A stretch of 64,000 nt of DNA, taken from contig NZ_FXUY01000001.1 in assembly GCF_900182985.1 (NCBI RefSeq), forward strand, positions 2,542,001-2,606,000. The letters are read 5' to 3'. Shown one piece after another: positions 55,962 through 63,810 of the stretch. How positions within the stretch are numbered: the stretch's first letter is position 1; every line of letters begins with the position of its first letter. A program made the position numbers and the translations under genes. This DNA is from Pseudomonas helmanticensis. Its GTDB lineage: Bacteria > Pseudomonadota > Gammaproteobacteria > Pseudomonadales > Pseudomonadaceae. The notes beneath the pieces are model-generated. The model had not been told where the DNA came from and ran no database searches. It saw nothing but the letters and a program-made list of their open reading frames with translations.

Positions 55962-56051
55962 TGTAGGAGTGAGCCTGCTCGCGATGGCTGTCGGCCAGTT
56001 GATATTGATGGCGACTGATACACCGCTATCGCGAGCAGGCTCACTCCTACA
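55962..56051. repeat. REP-type palindrome, family B
   Basis: 24-base perfect arms (55962-55985 and 56028-56051) built on TGTAGGAGTGAGCCTGCTCG. It lies in the phhR-phhA intergenic region, close to the phhR start, an unusual place for a REP element because it is upstream of both genes. Confidence 0.85.
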
Positions 56052-56166
56052 AGGGAACGGCGCCAGACTTTTCTGTCGAGGCGCGCAGATAGTTGTCAAG
56101 ATTATGTGACAGTCACAGCGCTTTTCAAACCTTCCAGTCACCGTAAATGCGAGATATTGGTCAAAG

Positions 56167-56184
56167 CGTAACGAATAGTTTACG
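56167..56184. promoter_or_regulatory. candidate PhhR/TyrR box upstream of phhA
   Basis: CGTAAC-GAATAG-TTTACG is a 6+6+6 palindrome with a single mismatch and fits the TyrR/PhhR pattern TGTAAA-N6-TTTACA except at the outer bases and one inner position. It lies about 122 bases ahead of the phhA ATG. No -24/-12 element is visible between it and phhA. Confidence 0.55.
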
Positions 56185-56305
56185 AAATCCACCGATTTTT
56201 CCTACGCGAGCGCGTCACCACCTACTGCACACCACTCCACTCTCAGGTAATTCTGACCCCATCGCTGGACATAACAAGAACGAATTCCCCTAGCAGGAGA
56301 GCAGT

Positions 56306-57097
56306 ATGAAGCAGACGCAATACGTGGCCCGCGAGCCCGATGCGCAAGGTTTTATCGACTACCCCGCCGAAGAACACGCGGTGTGGAACACGCTGATCAC
56401 TCGCCAGTTGAAAGTGATCGAAGGGCGTGCCTGCCAGGAGTACCTGGACGGTATCGAAAAACTCGGTCTGCCCCACGACCGCATTCCGCAGCTCGGCGAG
56501 ATCAACAAGGTGCTCGGCGAAACCACCGGTTGGCAGGTCGCCCGTGTGCCGGCGCTGATTCCCTTCCAGACTTTTTTCGAACTGCTCGCCAGCAAGCAAT
56601 TCCCGGTGGCGACGTTCATACGTACCCGCGAAGAGCTCGACTATCTGCAAGAGCCGGACATTTTCCACGAGATCTTTGGCCACTGTCCGCTGCTGACCAA
56701 TCCGTGGTTCGCCGAATTCACCCACACCTACGGCAAGCTCGGCCTGCAGGCGACCAAGGAAGAACGCGTGTACCTGGCGCGGCTGTACTGGATGACCATC
56801 GAATTCGGCCTGGTCGACACCCCGCAAGGCAAACGCATCTACGGCGGCGGCATTCTGTCTTCGCCAAAAGAAACCGTTTATTCGCTGTCGAACGAGCCTG
56901 AGCATCAAGCTTTCAACCCGCTCGAAGCGATGCGCACGCCTTACCGCATCGACATCCTGCAACCGCTGTACTTTGTCCTGCCGAACCTCAAGCGCCTGTT
57001 CGACGTTGCTCATGAAGACATCATGGCCATGGTCAAACAAGGCATGCAGCTGGGTCTGCACGCGCCAAAATTTCCGCCCAAGCCGAAAGCGGCCTGA
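56306..57097 (+). CDS. phhA: PhhA, phenylalanine 4-monooxygenase
   Basis: 263 residues, the usual length of bacterial Phe hydroxylases. The iron ligands His121, His126 (FHEIFGHCPLL) and Glu166 (MTIEFG) are all present. It hydroxylates phenylalanine to tyrosine with tetrahydropterin and oxygen. A good ribosome site (AGGAG) is 8 bases upstream. First gene of phhABC, regulated by PhhR. Confidence 0.97.
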   Translation: MKQTQYVAREPDAQGFIDYPAEEHAVWNTLITRQLKVIEGRACQEYLDGIEKLGLPHDRIPQLGEINKVLGETTGWQVARVPALIPFQTFFELLASKQFPVATFIRTREELDYLQEPDIFHEIFGHCPLLTNPWFAEFTHTYGKLGLQATKEERVYLARLYWMTIEFGLVDTPQGKRIYGGGILSSPKETVYSLSNEPEHQAFNPLEAMRTPYRIDILQPLYFVLPNLKRLFDVAHEDIMAMVKQGMQLGLHAPKFPPKPKAA

Positions 57098-57166
57098 GCA
57101 GAACCCGCTCGCGACTTGCGTGCAAAGATAGTAATTTCCAACAAGAATCGAATTCAGGAACAGACC

Positions 57167-57523
57167 ATGTCGACATTGAACCAAGCCCACTGCGAAGCCT
57201 GCCGCGCCGATGCGCCACAAGTCAGCGACGAAGAACTGCCGATCCTGATCAAGCAGATCCCTGACTGGAACATCGAAGTTCGCGACAGCATCATGCAGCT
57301 GGAGAAAGTTTTCCTGTTCAAGAACTTCAAGCACGCGCTGGCTTTCACCAACGCTGTCGGTGAAATCTCCGAGGCCGAAGGTCATCACCCGGGCCTGCTG
57401 ACCGAGTGGGGCAAAGTCACCGTGACCTGGTGGAGCCACTCGATCAAAGGCCTGCACCGCAACGACTTCATCATGGCCGCGCGCACTGACGAAGTGGCCA
57501 AGACCGCAGAAGGACGCAAGTAA
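57167..57523 (+). CDS. phhB: PhhB, pterin-4a-carbinolamine dehydratase
   Basis: 118 residues from ATG 57167. The family motif [19 protein letters not shown] and the C-terminal [15 protein letters not shown] are intact. It recycles the pterin cofactor used by PhhA. It follows phhA by 69 bases; its TAA stop overlaps the phhC ATG by one base. Confidence 0.96.
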
Positions 57524-58716
57524 TGCACTTCGACGCCATCGGCCGGGTCCCCGGCGACCCGATCCTCGGTTTGATGGAGGCGTATGCGCAGGACAGCAAC
57601 CCGCGCAAATTTGACCTCGGCGTTGGCGTCTACAAAGATGCCCAGGGCCTGACGCCAATCCCGGAGGCGGTGAAAATCGCCGAGGCGCGACTGGTCGAAA
57701 GCCAGGACACCAAGACCTACATCGGTGGCCACGGTAATCCGCTGTTCGGCAAAGTCATCAACGAGCTGGTGCTTGGCGCCGACTCGAAACTGATCGCCGA
57801 ACAACGTGCCGGCGCCACCCAGACCCCGGGTGGAACCGGTGCGTTGCGTCTGGCGGCCGACTTCATCGCCCAGTGCCTGCCAGGCAAAGGCGTATGGTTG
57901 AGCAACCCGACCTGGCCAATTCACGAAACCATTTTCGCCGCAGCCGGCGTCAAGGTCAGTCACTACCCTTACGTGGGCAGTGACAACCGCCTCGACGTCG
58001 AAGCCATGCTCGCCGTACTCAACGACGTGCCGAAAGGCGATGTGGTGCTGCTGCATGCGTGCTGCCACAACCCGACCGGTTTCGACCTGAACCACGACGA
58101 CTGGCAGCGCGTGCTCGACGTGGTGCGCAGCCGCAACCTGCTGCCGCTGATCGACTTTGCCTACCAGGGTTTTGGTGATGGTCTGGAACAGGATGCATGG
58201 TCGACCCGCTTGTTCGCGGCCGAGGTGCCTGAGCTGCTGATCACCAGTTCCTGCTCGAAGAACTTCGGCCTGTATCGCGACCGCACCGGTGCGCTGATCG
58301 TCTGCGCAAAAAGCGCCGAGAAGCTCATCGACATCCGCAGCCAACTGGCCAATATCGCCCGCAACCTGTGGTCGACGCCGCCGGATCACGGCGCTGCGGT
58401 GGTCGCGACCATTCTCGCTGATCCAGAGCTGAAAGCCCGTTGGGCCGATGAAGTGGAAGCCATGCGCCTGCGCATTGCGCAATTGCGCAGCGGCCTGGTC
58501 GAAGCGCTGGAACCGCATGGCCTGCGTGAGCGTTTTGCGCACATCGGCGTGCAACGCGGGATGTTCTCCTACACCGGGCTGTCGCCGGAGCAAGTGAAAC
58601 AACTGCGCGAGCAGCACAGCGTGTACATGGTCAGCTCGGGCCGGGCCAATGTCGCCGGTATCGACGCCACACGCCTCGCGCTGCTGGCTCAGGCTATCGC
58701 TGACGTCAGCAAGTAA
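57523..58716 (+). CDS. phhC: PhhC, aromatic amino acid aminotransferase
   Basis: 397 residues, class I aminotransferase of the AspC/TyrB subfamily. The PLP-binding Lys246 is in TSSCSKNFGLYRDRTGAL, with the CHNPTGFDLN motif and the Arg near the C-terminus (ANVAGID). It converts tyrosine and phenylalanine to their keto acids, the next step after PhhA. Coupled to phhB by a TAATG overlap. Confidence 0.95.
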   Translation: MHFDAIGRVPGDPILGLMEAYAQDSNPRKFDLGVGVYKDAQGLTPIPEAVKIAEARLVESQDTKTYIGGHGNPLFGKVINELVLGADSKLIAEQRAGATQTPGGTGALRLAADFIAQCLPGKGVWLSNPTWPIHETIFAAAGVKVSHYPYVGSDNRLDVEAMLAVLNDVPKGDVVLLHACCHNPTGFDLNHDDWQRVLDVVRSRNLLPLIDFAYQGFGDGLEQDAWSTRLFAAEVPELLITSSCSKNFGLYRDRTGALIVCAKSAEKLIDIRSQLANIARNLWSTPPDHGAAVVATILADPELKARWADEVEAMRLRIAQLRSGLVEALEPHGLRERFAHIGVQRGMFSYTGLSPEQVKQLREQHSVYMVSSGRANVAGIDATRLALLAQAIADVSK

Positions 58717-58750
58717 CACCGCAATACCCTGCGGCAGCTCCTACATGCTT

Positions 58751-58861
58751 TTGATCGTTCCCACGCTCCGCGTGGGAATGCAGGCAGGGACGCTCTGCGT
58801 CCCAATAGCGGACGCAGAGCGTCCATTGAGGCGTTCCCACGCAGAGCGTGGGAACGATCAA
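58751..58861. repeat. compound palindromic repeat, family E, after phhC
   Basis: Outer arms TTGATCGTTCCCACGCT and AGCGTGGGAACGATCA (58751-58767, 58845-58860) enclose smaller nested palindromes (GGGACGCTCTGCGTCCC and GGACGCAGAGCGTCC). This nested type is a known Pseudomonas intergenic repeat. It may end the phhABC transcript. Confidence 0.85.
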
Positions 58862-59010
58862 TCACCGCAGTTCTTGCGCCCCCTGCGGCCATCTGTCGCA
58901 TTAATTTGAATTAAAAGTCTGATTGTCATTTTTCCTGCTGTATCCTGCGCAGGCTTTCCAAAAGCGCGGATCTACCAGATCTATCAACAGACTTAGCGAG
59001 GAGCGCAACC

Positions 59011-59142
59011 ATGCACGAGATTCCTAATCTCCCCTTCCCAAGCCTGCACGAACCTGAGCAGACGACCACGCAACAAGCCGGTGCGGGGCAGCCCGAACCG
59101 AAAGAAGCCGTTGAGAGCCGTCCGGCCGACAACGAAGAGTAA
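59011..59142 (+). CDS. small acidic protein of unknown function
   Basis: 43 residues, MHEIPNLPFPSLHEPEQTTT then a Gln/Glu/Pro-rich tail ending PADNEE. It has a strong ribosome site (GAGGAG, 8 bases upstream) and an AT-richer promoter-like region upstream. No domain or membrane helix. It looks disordered. The good start context is the main evidence; no family is recognised. Confidence 0.55.
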   Translation: MHEIPNLPFPSLHEPEQTTTQQAGAGQPEPKEAVESRPADNEE

Positions 59143-59160
59143 GACCCCGTCGTACAGACC

Positions 59161-59192
59161 GTGTGGAAAGCGCTAACATGCGCTTTCCACAC
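59161..59192. promoter_or_regulatory. perfect 12-base inverted repeat between two tiny genes
   Basis: GTGTGGAAAGCG and CGCTTTCCACAC (59161-59172 and 59181-59192) surround an 8-base centre. There is no T run, so it may be an operator or RNA structure rather than a simple terminator. It begins 19 bases after the stop of the 43-residue gene and ends 22 bases before the next start. Confidence 0.6.
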
Positions 59193-59213
59193 CGCCTGAC
59201 CCCGAGCCCCGCC

Positions 59214-59396
59214 ATGACCGACGAATTCTCTGAAAACCAAGCTGCCGTACTGATCGGCGCCACCGAGAAAATGATCGAGATCTGGAACCGCCTCTCCCCC
59301 GAGAAACAAGCCGCCCTGCTCGCTCGCTTCGGCAGCGAAGAAAATGCCCTTGCCGCTCTGGTCACCACACAGCTGGTTGCACCGGCCAAGACCTGA
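59214..59396 (+). CDS. small protein of unknown function
   Basis: 60 residues from ATG 59214 (MTDEFSENQAAVLIGATEKM...). It is helical with a hydrophobic-heptad look (MIEIWNRLSPEKQAALLARF). Earlier in-frame starts (59163 GTG, 59178 ATG) lie in the palindrome and are less likely. No family recognised. It precedes an MFS transporter gene by 100 bases. Confidence 0.6.
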   Translation: MTDEFSENQAAVLIGATEKMIEIWNRLSPEKQAALLARFGSEENALAALVTTQLVAPAKT

Positions 59397-59498
59397 TGCC
59401 GTCAGCGGGCAAATAGTTTTACTTTTCCCGCCGCAGGCGCTTCCACGCCGGTATCATAAGCAGCCTATCTAATCTGCCGCTCCCGTGGATCGTTACCC

Positions 59499-60698
59499 AT
59501 GTCGTTCTCCAAGTCAGAGCCCCAGCGCCCCCTGGCGGTCACGCTGCAAGTCGTCTCCATCGTCCTCTTCACCTTTATCGGTTATCTGAACATCGGCATT
59601 CCGCTCGCGGTGCTGCCGGGTTATGTCCACAGCGATCTGGGTTTTGGCGCCGTCATCGCCGGGCTGGTGATCAGCGTGCAATACCTCGCCACCCTGCTCA
59701 GCCGCCCGTACGCCGGCAAGATCATCGATAACAAGGGCAGCAAGCTGGCGGTGATGTACGGCCTCGCCGGTTGCGGTTTGAGTGGCGTGTTCATGTTGAT
59801 TTCAGCGTGGACACCGCACATGCCGATGCTCAGTCTGATCAGTTTGCTGATCGGTCGACTGGTACTGGGCAGCGCCGAAAGCCTTGTCGGTTCCGGTTCG
59901 ATTGGCTGGGGCATCGGTCGCGTTGGCGCGGCAAACACCGCCAAGGTGATTTCCTGGAACGGCATTGCCAGCTATGGCGCGCTGGCGATCGGCGCACCGT
60001 TTGGCGTGTGGCTGGTCGGTCAGTTGGGTTTGTGGAGCATGGGCGTCAGCATCATCCTGCTGGCCATTATCGGCTTGTTGCTGGCCTGGCCGAAAACCGC
60101 CGCGCCAATCGTCGTCGGCGAACGCCTGCCGTTCATGCACGTACTCGGGCGCGTGTTCCCGCACGGCTGCGGTCTGGCGTTGGGCTCGATCGGTTTTGGC
60201 ACCATCGCCACCTTCATCACCCTGTATTACGCGACCCAGCATTGGGACAATGCGGTGCTGTGCCTGAGCCTGTTCGGCGCCAGCTTCATCGGCGCGCGAC
60301 TGCTGTTCGGCAACCTGATCAACCGTCTCGGCGGCTTCCGTGTGGCGATTGTCTGTCTGTCGGTGGAGACGCTGGGCTTGCTGCTTTTATGGCTGGCACC
60401 GGACGCGCATTGGGCCTTGGCTGGCGCGGCATTGAGCGGTTTCGGTTTCTCGCTGGTGTTCCCGGCGCTGGGCGTGGAAGCGGTGAATCTGGTGCCGGCC
60501 TCCAGCCGTGGCGCAGCGGTCGGCGCCTATTCGCTGTTCATCGATTTGTCGCTGGGGATCACCGGGCCATTGGCCGGGGCGATTGCGGCAGGCTTCGGTT
60601 TTGCCTCGATCTTCCTCTTCGCCGCCATCGCCGCGCTGAGCGGATTGGCGTTGAGCGTCTATCTGTACAAGCACAGCGCGAAATACCGGGAAGACTAG
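59499..60698 (+). CDS. major facilitator superfamily transporter
   Basis: 399 residues with about 12 predicted membrane helices (for example [20 protein letters not shown] and [20 protein letters not shown]). The loop after helix 2, [15 protein letters not shown], is the MFS signature DRxGRK-like element. It resembles the YfcJ/YhhS arabinose-efflux-type group, but the substrate is not clear. Its stop overlaps the arfB stop by two bases (convergent). Confidence 0.88.
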   Translation: MSFSKSEPQRPLAVTLQVVSIVLFTFIGYLNIGIPLAVLPGYVHSDLGFGAVIAGLVISVQYLATLLSRPYAGKIIDNKGSKLAVMYGLAGCGLSGVFMLISAWTPHMPMLSLISLLIGRLVLGSAESLVGSGSIGWGIGRVGAANTAKVISWNGIASYGALAIGAPFGVWLVGQLGLWSMGVSIILLAIIGLLLAWPKTAAPIVVGERLPFMHVLGRVFPHGCGLALGSIGFGTIATFITLYYATQHWDNAVLCLSLFGASFIGARLLFGNLINRLGGFRVAIVCLSVETLGLLLLWLAPDAHWALAGAALSGFGFSLVFPALGVEAVNLVPASSRGAAVGAYSLFIDLSLGITGPLAGAIAAGFGFASIFLFAAIAALSGLALSVYLYKHSAKYRED

Positions 60699-61108
60699 AA
60701 ATCCACCTTGCCGCGCCCGGCCTTGATGCTGCCGCGCTTGGTCTTCGATTCGAGCCGGCGCTTCTTTGAGCCGAGGGTCGGTTTGGTCGGGCGACGCTTC
60801 TTTTCGACTTTGGTGGCGCTGAGGATCAGCTCGACCAGACGCTCCAGCGCATCGGCACGGTTGGCTTCCTGCGTGCGATATTGCTGGGCTTTGATGATCA
60901 ACACGCCATCGCTGGTGATGCGACTGTCGCGCAGCGCCAGCAGCCGTTCCTTGTAGAACTCGGGCAAGGACGAGGCCGGAATGTCGAAGCGCAGGTGCAT
61001 GGCACTGGAGACCTTGTTGACGTTCTGCCCACCGGCGCCCTGGGCGCGGATGGCCGTCAATTCGATCTCGGCATCCGGCAGATGCACGTTGTTGGAAATC
61101 ACCAGCAT
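60695..61108 (-). CDS. arfB: ArfB, ribosome-rescue peptidyl-tRNA hydrolase
   Basis: 137 residues from ATG 61108; a long open frame extends upstream to 61483 over a REP palindrome and is rejected. The catalytic GGQ is at 26-28 ([15 protein letters not shown]), and the C-terminal tail is long and basic ([20 protein letters not shown]), which enters the empty mRNA channel. It frees stalled ribosomes when tmRNA fails. Confidence 0.95.
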   Translation of the reverse strand: MLVISNNVHLPDAEIELTAIRAQGAGGQNVNKVSSAMHLRFDIPASSLPEFYKERLLALRDSRITSDGVLIIKAQQYRTQEANRADALERLVELILSATKVEKKRRPTKPTLGSKKRRLESKTKRGSIKAGRGKVDF

Positions 61109-61150
61109 GGAAAAGCGTCCGTATTCAGAGCGTGCAGGATACGCCATGAA

Positions 61151-61237
61151 CCCTGTAGGAACTGCCGCAGGCTGCGATCTTTTGATCTTGCTGGTTAAAA
61201 GATCAAAAGATCGCAGCCTGCGGCAGCTCCTACAGGG
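61151..61237. repeat. REP-type palindrome, family A, between arfB and aroP
   Basis: Two ~37-base arms (CCCTGTAGGA... to ...TCCTACAGGG) give a long hairpin with one mismatch and a short loop. Same family as 2931-3009. Confidence 0.9.
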
Positions 61238-61251
61238 GAATGTGCAGAAAT

Positions 61252-61290
61252 GACAAACCCGGCACTTGGCCGGGTTTGTCGTTTCTGCTC
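61252..61290 (-). terminator. hairpin terminator after aroP
   Basis: Perfect 12-base stem GACAAACCCGGC / GCCGGGTTTGTC with a 5-base loop, 17 bases after the aroP stop. The T tract is poor (TTTCTG), so efficiency is uncertain. Confidence 0.7.
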
Positions 61291-61296
61291 GCGCGG

Positions 61297-62709
61297 TTAC
61301 TTCGCGGTCGCAGGCACCACAGTCTGGGCACTGCGCTTGTTCTTGATCACGTAGCAGACCCACATGAACACGACCCACACCGGAATCGCGTAAACGGAAA
61401 TCTTGATACCCGGGATCAGCAGCATCACGCCGAGAATGAACGCGACGAACGCCAGGCAGATGTAGTTGCCGTACGGATACCACAGCGCCTTGAACAGCGG
61501 CGTCTGCCTGGTCTTGTTCATGTGCTGGCGGAACTTGAAGTGCGAGAAGCTGATCATCGCCCAGTTGATCACCAGCGTGGCAACCACCAGCGACATCAAC
61601 AGTTCCAGCGCGCTGTGCGGGATCAGGTAGTTCAGCAGCACGGCAATCAGCGTCACCGCTGCCGAGGCCAGGATCGAACGCACCGGCACACCGCGCTTGT
61701 CGATCTTCGCCAGACCTTTCGGCGCATCGCCCTGCTCGGCCATACCCAGCAGCATACGGCTGTTGCAGTAGGTGCCGCTGTTGTACACCGACAGTGCCGC
61801 GGTCAGGACCACGAAGTTCAGAATGTGCGCAGCGGTGTTGCTGCCGAGCATCGAGAACACTTGCACGAACGGGCTACCGCTGTACGAATCGCCGGAGGCA
61901 TTCAGGGTTTCCAGCAAACTGTCCCATGGGGTCAGCGACAGCAGGATCACCAGCGCACCGATGTAGAAAATCAGGATCCGGTAGATCACCTGATTGATCG
62001 CTTTCGGGATCACGGTTTTCGGCTTGTCGGCTTCAGCAGCGGTGAAACCGAGCATCTCCAGACCGCCGAAGGAGAACATGATGATCGCCATGGCCATCAC
62101 CAGACCGCTGACGCCATTGGGGAAGAACCCACCGTGTGCCCAAAGGTTGCTGACCGAGGCCTGCGGGCCGCCGTTGCCGCTGACCAGCAGATAACTGCCG
62201 AGCGCGATCATGCCGACAATCGCCACGACCTTGATGATCGCGAACCAGAATTCGGCTTCACCGAAGACTTTGACGTTGGCCAGGTTGATTGCGTTGATCA
62301 GCACGAAGAAGGCGGCAGCCGAGACCCAGGTCGGAATGTCCGGCGCCCAGTAGTGGATGTACTTGCCAACCGCGGTCAGCTCTGACATGCCCACCAGAAT
62401 GTACAGGATCCAGCAGTTCCAGCCCGACAGGAAGCCGGCAAAGCCGCCCCAGTACTTGTGTGCGAAATGGCTGAAGGAACCGGCCACCGGCTCTTCGACA
62501 ATCATTTCACCCAACTGGCGCATGATCATGAAGGCGATGAAGCCGCAGATGGCATAGCCGAGGATCATCGACGGGCCAGCGGATTTCAGCACCCCGGCCG
62601 AGCCGAGGAACAATCCGGTACCGATCGCGCCACCGAGGGCGATCAGTTGAATATGGCGATTTTTCAGGCCGCGTTTCAGCTCGCCTGATTGCGAGGGTTG
62701 TCCGCTCAT
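61297..62709 (-). CDS. aroP: AroP-type aromatic amino acid permease
   Basis: 470 residues from ATG 62709 ([20 protein letters not shown]), the typical start of this family; a GTG six codons upstream is rejected. APC superfamily, about 12 helices; conserved [36 protein letters not shown] and the helix 6 [16 protein letters not shown]. It most likely imports Phe, Tyr and Trp, which matches the nearby phh genes. Related permeases (e.g. PheP) cannot be excluded. Confidence 0.9.
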   Translation of the reverse strand: MSGQPSQSGELKRGLKNRHIQLIALGGAIGTGLFLGSAGVLKSAGPSMILGYAICGFIAFMIMRQLGEMIVEEPVAGSFSHFAHKYWGGFAGFLSGWNCWILYILVGMSELTAVGKYIHYWAPDIPTWVSAAAFFVLINAINLANVKVFGEAEFWFAIIKVVAIVGMIALGSYLLVSGNGGPQASVSNLWAHGGFFPNGVSGLVMAMAIIMFSFGGLEMLGFTAAEADKPKTVIPKAINQVIYRILIFYIGALVILLSLTPWDSLLETLNASGDSYSGSPFVQVFSMLGSNTAAHILNFVVLTAALSVYNSGTYCNSRMLLGMAEQGDAPKGLAKIDKRGVPVRSILASAAVTLIAVLLNYLIPHSALELLMSLVVATLVINWAMISFSHFKFRQHMNKTRQTPLFKALWYPYGNYICLAFVAFILGVMLLIPGIKISVYAIPVWVVFMWVCYVIKNKRSAQTVVPATAK

Positions 62710-63000
62710 GCAAAAGGTCTCACGCAAGGTTTGATGATGTTCAGTAGACGTTGCTGCAAGGTTGCGATTTCAGGCAGCCCCGATCAAACCCCAGCGCAGG
62801 CACCAGGAGTTCAGCTTATTTACAACGGTCATGCGTCACCTGTTTGTTTTTATCTGTGACGAAATCGAACCCGACACGCTTGTGACGCGGCGGAGTGAAC
62901 AAGGCGGGTAGCCTTGAGATTTGCGCGATTACGCAGAGGGTCACAGTTAAAACGCGGCGCATTGTACACCGCTAACCCCCTGCTGCCAGACCCCGCTGGA
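62710..63000. other. intergenic region upstream of aroP
   Basis: 291 bases without a recognised gene. A TTTACA half-site resembling half of a TyrR/PhhR box is at about 62819-62824, but no matching second half was found. No clear hairpin. Confidence 0.5.
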
Positions 63001-63147
63001 TCAGCGTGGCGGTTGCCGGGATTGCGAGTGTCCACCACGAGAGACCCGGGCGGCTGCAAAAATTGAGTCAGGCCTTTGCAGGCCATCGACGTGGACGAGG
63101 AAAAAACCGTCCCACGGAGAGAGGTGGAGATCAGTCACGGCGTTCAT
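63001..63147 (-). CDS. possible small protein (48 residues), function unknown
   Basis: MNAVTDLHLSPWDGFFLVHV then an Arg/Ser/Gln-rich end (SRGGHSQSRQPPR). It is supported by an excellent ribosome site (AAGGAGG, 5 bases before the ATG) and an otherwise empty region. No family is recognised and codon pattern is not clearly Pseudomonas-like, so it may be a remnant or a chance frame. Confidence 0.35.
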   Translation of the reverse strand: MNAVTDLHLSPWDGFFLVHVDGLQRPDSIFAAARVSRGGHSQSRQPPR

Positions 63148-63602
63148 TGCGCCTCCTTCTTGTTATGCACCTGCACGACAGGCATGGGGCGCATCTCACC
63201 CTGCAAACGCCCTCGAAACAAGCGCGCCAGAGCTTTGCATCTCCCTCGGCCCTACGGCTTGCGGCAGCTTTTCCTTACAACATCCGAGAGTCGATCAATC
63301 CATGGCGTTTTAGCGTGGTTTTCGTAAATATTTCCTTACAATGTGTAACGCAAACTTGCCGATCGAGAAATGTCTGTAGGACGTCTGCAAATTGACGGTA
63401 GCTAGCTCACTAACTAAAAGTCCCGTTTAGTTTTTTGTTTTAAAACGAGAAATTTCAATCTGCAAAACAGAATAAAAAGTTTATTTAAAAATTAAATAAA
63501 TAATTTTTTGCATTACAAAAGTCTCTGAACTAGGTTCTTCACGTCTCGCCGGACACCTCGACCGGCCAGTCACAACCGTGAAAGTCATCTAGGAGATCGA
63601 CC
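63148..63602. other. intergenic region with a strongly AT-rich tract
   Basis: 455 bases. The first ~250 look ordinary but carry the 11-base direct repeat TTTCCTTACAA at 63270-63280 and 63331-63341. From about 63410 to 63540 the base composition falls far below that of the rest of the window, with runs of A and T and a perfect palindrome at 63480-63500. It precedes the small peptide gene and most likely holds its promoter. Confidence 0.7.
63480..63500. promoter_or_regulatory. AT-only palindrome upstream of the peptide gene
   Basis: TTTATTTAA-AAA-TTAAATAAA: perfect 9-base arms, 3-base centre. It may be an operator or UP-element-like/MvaT-type binding tract. Lies about 103 bases before the peptide start. 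Confidence 0.5.
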
Positions 63603-63740
63603 ATGCAAGCACTGGAAAAAGACTTGGATACCGAACTGCAGCTGGACGAATGGTTTGAAGCGCCGACCCATGAAGCCGCTGTGGAAATGATGCAAGCCGA
63701 TGCGGTCGTGCCGTTCGGCACGGCGATGTGGCCTCTGTAA
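63603..63740 (+). CDS. 45-residue peptide, candidate precursor of a modified peptide (RiPP-like)
   Basis: MQALEKDLDTELQLDEWFEA then PTHEAAVEMMQADAVVPFGT and AMWPL. The first ~33 residues are acidic and leader-like; the last ~12 are hydrophobic, without Cys, and end in an aromatic/proline cluster. Ribosome site AGGAG is 7 bases upstream. It is followed by a perfect terminator, then by another start codon. Short acidic leader plus hydrophobic tail, its own terminator and a larger partner gene are typical of RiPP precursors, but no family is recognised. A leader peptide for attenuation is an alternative. Confidence 0.6.
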   Translation: MQALEKDLDTELQLDEWFEAPTHEAAVEMMQADAVVPFGTAMWPL

Positions 63741-63749
63741 GGCATCCCG

Positions 63750-63788
63750 GGCAGGCACGATCCGGCCGGTCGTGCCTGCCGTTTTTTT
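63750..63788 (+). terminator. strong intrinsic terminator/attenuator after the peptide gene
   Basis: Perfect 11-base stem GGCAGGCACGA / TCGTGCCTGCC with a 9-base loop, followed by seven T. It lies 9 bases after the peptide stop and 23 bases before the next start, which would give far more peptide mRNA than downstream mRNA. Confidence 0.92.
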
Positions 63789-63810
63789 CACGGTCAGTCA
63801 GAGAGGACTC

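Noticed and set aside
54369..56192. Longer phhR start giving 607 residues
   Set aside because: The extra 87 residues translate a REP palindrome and regulatory region; the ACT domain starts at MRIKVHCQNR (55931), which gives the normal family length.
58689..58901. Short frames around 58,700-58,900
   Set aside because: They translate the nested palindromic repeat and have no ribosome site.
60695..61483. 262-residue version of arfB
   Set aside because: The added N-terminus reads through a REP palindrome and the end of aroP in another frame; the GGQ protein starts at 61108.
63006..63395. 129-codon plus-strand frame upstream of the peptide gene
   Set aside because: No ribosome site or motif, poor codon pattern, and it overlaps a better-supported small frame on the other strand.
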